43,765 nucleotides of DNA from Bacteroidales bacterium (lineage in GTDB: Bacteria > Bacteroidota > Bacteroidia > Bacteroidales > P3), in contig JAFXUY010000015.1 in the NCBI GenBank assembly GCA_017524785.1, forward strand, positions 1 through 43,765, given 5' to 3'. Positions 41,584 through 43,765 of this stretch are shown here, piece by piece. Made by a program: the position numbers and the translations under genes. How positions within the stretch are numbered: the first letter of the stretch is position 1; each line of letters starts with the position of its first letter. The notes beneath the pieces are model-generated. The model searched no databases. It was not told the origin of the DNA and saw only the letters and a program-made list of their open reading frames with translations.

Positions 41584-42908
41584 TGCGTAAGTACCCTCTT
41601 GTGCCGATAGCACTGGCGATCATTGCCGGAATACTGCTGGCCCACCACTTCGCATTTTTAACCACACAAATTTGGCTGTGGGCCTTGGCGGCCTGCGCCA
41701 TAGTTGTTGGCATATTGTTGATAAAATGCTGCCCCCCCCCGAAAGCACTGATTTACAGCAGAATAATAATACCGTTAATTATCTTCTGCTGTCTACTCGG
41801 TGGGTTGCTCGGCTCACTGAGCGAGAGTGGCAATTGGTCGTATCGTTGCCCCGGGAAGACGTTCCTTGAAGTACGACTGACCGAGACACCCGTTCCACGT
41901 ACCAAGAGCTACAAGGCGACAGCCAAGGTGCTGGCGGTCGACGGCACTCCTTGCCGTGGAGAGATGCGCCTCTACCTGCGTCCCGACAGCACCGCCGCCA
42001 CCCTGCGCTACGGCGACCAACTGTTGCTGCATGGCTATCCCGACACGCTCAAGGCATCAATCTACGTCACCTCCGACCATTATATCATCACCGCGCGCGA
42101 CAGCACCAGCCTGCGAGCCCGCAGCGAACGGCTGCGCATGCACCTGCTGCACCGCATGCAAGGCGGCCCCCTCGACCGCCGCTATGCCGGAGTGGCCGAA
42201 GCACTGGCCCTCGGCTGGCGCGCCGACATCGACCCCACGACGCAGGCCTCCTACCGTGACTCCGGCATCGCGCACCTGCTGGCTGTCAGCGGACTGCATG
42301 TCGGACTGGTGGCGGCGATGGCAGGGCTGGCGCTTTTCTGGATGGGTCGCAAACGGCGCGGACGCATCGTCCGGGGCTGCGTGCAGCTGACAGCGGTGTG
42401 GCTCTTCACCGTAATAACCGGACTGGCGCCCTCCACCGTGCGTGCGGCACTGATGTTCAGTCTCTTCATCGTCAGCGACATCTTTGGCCGCCGTACACCC
42501 AAGCTCAACCTGCTGGCAGCGGCGGCAATCATCATGCTCATCGCCAACCCCATGCTGCTGTTCGACATTGGCTGGCAGCTCTCCTTCAGCGCCGTGGCCG
42601 GAATACTGCTGGCCATGCCTGTAATAATGGCCTTCAGAAACAAACTGTACCAGGCCGCAATGGTAAGTGTTGCCGCGACAACGGCCACCCTGCCCGTAAC
42701 ATTGACCACCTTCCACCGCTTCCAGCCCTACTTCCTCATTGCCAACGTGCTGATAGTGCCGCTGTCGGCCTTCATACTCGCCTTCTCGCTGCTATACATG
42801 GCGTTGCCCTGCGGCTTCACGGCATGGTCCGTGGAGATACTGCTGCGTGCCACCGAAGCGGTCACCTCGTGGGTGGCATCGCTGCCGGGAGCTGTCATTT
42901 ACCTATGA
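41583..42908 (+). CDS. comEC: ComEC/Rec2-family DNA uptake channel
   Basis: 441 residues from the ATG at 41583; the longer frame from 41118 is the out-of-frame read of the nitroreductase. The N-terminus has membrane helices (MRKYPLVPIALAIIAGILLA, then IIIPLIIFCCLLGGLLG), an OB-fold-like stretch follows (about 80-170), and the Competence domain comes next with GIAHLLAVSGLHVGLVAA and TGLAPSTVRAALMFSL, then further helices. ComEC moves one DNA strand across the inner membrane in natural transformation. The C-terminal metallo-beta-lactamase-like domain of longer homologues is absent. A run of nine Cs at 41732-41740 interrupts the N-terminal part (residues about 51-53). Confidence 0.93.
   Translation: MRKYPLVPIALAIIAGILLAHHFAFLTTQIWLWALAACAIVVGILLIKCCPPPKALIYSRIIIPLIIFCCLLGGLLGSLSESGNWSYRCPGKTFLEVRLTETPVPRTKSYKATAKVLAVDGTPCRGEMRLYLRPDSTAATLRYGDQLLLHGYPDTLKASIYVTSDHYIITARDSTSLRARSERLRMHLLHRMQGGPLDRRYAGVAEALALGWRADIDPTTQASYRDSGIAHLLAVSGLHVGLVAAMAGLALFWMGRKRRGRIVRGCVQLTAVWLFTVITGLAPSTVRAALMFSLFIVSDIFGRRTPKLNLLAAAAIIMLIANPMLLFDIGWQLSFSAVAGILLAMPVIMAFRNKLYQAAMVSVAATTATLPVTLTTFHRFQPYFLIANVLIVPLSAFILAFSLLYMALPCGFTAWSVEILLRATEAVTSWVASLPGAVIYL
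41732..41740 (+). repeat. Run of nine Cs inside comEC
   Basis: Homopolymer encoding Cys-Pro-Pro-Pro at about residues 50-53. A gain or loss of one C would truncate ComEC, so it is a candidate slipped-strand switch and also a likely sequencing-error site. Confidence 0.9.
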
Positions 42909-43116
42909 TTACATAGGCCGTACAGCCAAAGAGATTCTGTTCTCCGGCTGCGCTAAATCATGTTCTCCTGCTCGCCTGCGGCTCGCGCCCCCCGCAGGGG
43001 TGATGTGGTAAGCCTGCGAGCACCACTGAAATAAAAAGAATAAAGCGAGTCAGCACCGCTGAATTTAATATAATGTAGCGAATAAATCTTGTAAATTATT
43101 TTCGCCTGCGGCGGCC

Positions 43117-43180
43117 AATTCGAGTAATTCGCTTGTAATTGGCCTGCGTAGCTTTCGCTAAATTCGCATAATTCGCCGTT
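43117..43180 (+). repeat. Third copy of the GxxExxY-flanking repeat
   Basis: aattcgagtaattcgcttg, then taattggcctgcgtagc, then ataattcgccgtt. Matches 690-621 reversed and, at both ends, 1111-1164. No GxxExxY gene is attached here. Confidence 0.78.
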
Positions 43181-43234
43181 CTTCCTCCTGCTCGCTTCGC
43201 TCGCGAAATCTATAAATCTAATAAATCTTTCTGA

Positions 43235-43450
43235 ACCCCGTAGGGGTGACATTGTTTAGCCGTGGGTGCTTGGTGTGCCGTCGGCTCGGCCGACAACCCA
43301 CGGAAACGTAACCGGAGAAAGGAAAATCGGAACCCCGTAGGGGTGACACAACAGCAACCCCAGTGCCGCCCCTACGGGGCTCGGTGTTGCGGTTGGCCGC
43401 ACGCACCGTGGGCTTGCACCCGCGGCTATTATGTGCCGCCCTTACAGGGC
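43235..43450. repeat. Palindromic cccgtagggg unit family
   Basis: Units at 43235-43247 and 43332-43344 (accccgtaggggt, each followed by gaca), an inverted unit at 43368-43380 (gcccctacggggc), and a diverged one near 43436-43450 (cgcccttacagggc). A related ccccgcaggggtga sits near 42990. These REP-like units may form hairpins in RNA or bind a protein. Confidence 0.82.
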
Positions 43451-43656
43451 TGTAATTTTTCCCCCAATTTTCCTATAATTTTGAGGCCGGAGGCCGACCC
43501 TCAAGCCGCTGTAAATCAGCCCATGAGTCGCCACCCTCTCTTACTATGCTCCTACTGATCCACTTATGCTCCAATTACATAAATTTACCCGAGTAGGCAA
43601 TAATATGTCGAATACAACGTTGATACTACCAAAAAACAACTAAAATATACCGAATC

Positions 43657-43765
43657 ATGGCTAGGCAGACGGCAGGATTTATGGGAGGATTCCACGGAAG
43701 GCTCGGGCCTGCAGTGGGTTACATGTGGCGCGGGGTGTGGTGCGTGCGGTCGTACAACCCTCATC
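43657..43765 (+). CDS. DUF6266-like protein, 5' end only
   Basis: Thirty-six codons are visible: MARQTAGFMGGFHGRLGPAV, then GYMWRGVWCVRSYNPH, running off the window. The pattern GGFxGRLGxAVGYxWxGxWCVR is that of short DUF6266-type proteins of Bacteroidetes, sometimes found in phage or mobile DNA. Function unknown. Confidence 0.72.
   Translation, partial: MARQTAGFMGGFHGRLGPAVGYMWRGVWCVRSYNPH

Larger units (their letters stand above)
42909..43656. other. 750-base gene-free, repeat-rich region
   Basis: No protein or RNA gene recognised. It contains the C copy of the GxxExxY-associated repeat (43117-43180), palindromic ccccgtagggg-type units from about 43235, a ccgtgggt/acccacgg inverted pair (about 43260-43305), and short phrases such as gcctgcggc and gctcgcttcgctcgcg in between. 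Confidence 0.8.

Overview
The window looks like chromosomal DNA of a gut- or rumen-type member of the Bacteroidales (genus not determinable from sequence alone). Evidence: a type IX secretion C-terminal sorting domain (start 4618), Bacteroidetes-restricted families (DUF4294, DUF3857, PCMD, DUF6266, a UpxY-type NusG paralogue, a GH97 glycosidase), almost no Shine-Dalgarno sites, and several promoters of the Bacteroidetes type (-33 TTG/TTTG, about 19 bases, -7 TAnnTTTG). Coding DNA is GC-rich, and intergenic DNA is AT-rich and carries many short repeats.

Layout. 1-3424: a metallo-beta-lactamase-fold hydrolase cut by the window edge, an AT-rich GxxExxY gene between inverted copies of a repeat, uracil-DNA glycosylase, and a convergent flavoprotein. 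3649-10618: three envelope genes on the plus strand (coiled-coil lipoprotein, T9SS-exported repeat protein, OmpA-type barrel protein). 10686-13279: ABC-F ATPase and TonB. 13533-18081 (minus): SPFH protein, then ABC ATPase, ABC permease, a 52-residue ribbon-helix-helix protein and a secreted alpha/beta hydrolase; the last four are joined by successive 4-base ATGA overlaps. 18240-23957 (minus): six tightly packed genes resembling a steroid or bile-acid redox cassette. They are two copies of an SDR pair, an old-yellow-enzyme reductase, and an SRD5A-type 5-alpha-reductase fused in frame to a PCMD domain. 24143-29254 (plus): DUF4294, NlpC/P60 peptidase and two DUF3857 transglutaminase-like proteins. 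29313-38505 (minus): HerA-like ATPase, outer-membrane barrel, AddA/RecB-like helicase-nuclease, radical SAM enzyme, small membrane protein and GH97 glycosidase. 38758-43765: two valine tRNA genes with their own promoters and terminators, a helix-hairpin-helix protein, an orphan UpxY/NusG paralogue, DUF2147, nitroreductase, ComEC, a 750-base repeat-rich gene-free stretch, and the start of a DUF6266 gene.

The part most worth following up is 18240-23957. Its enzyme classes (3-oxo-5-alpha-steroid 4-dehydrogenase, flavin enoate reductase, hydroxysteroid-type SDRs) are those needed to reduce 3-oxo-delta4 steroids and interconvert hydroxyl and keto groups. The locus is also visibly in flux: a duplicated SDR pair with one copy truncated and one carrying an in-frame amber codon, and a gene fusion whose junction is made of short tandem repeats. 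Also notable are three downstream hairpins built from tandem 9- or 11-mers, octamer repeats placed in frame inside two genes, and an inverted-repeat-flanked GxxExxY module whose repeat recurs at the far end of the window.
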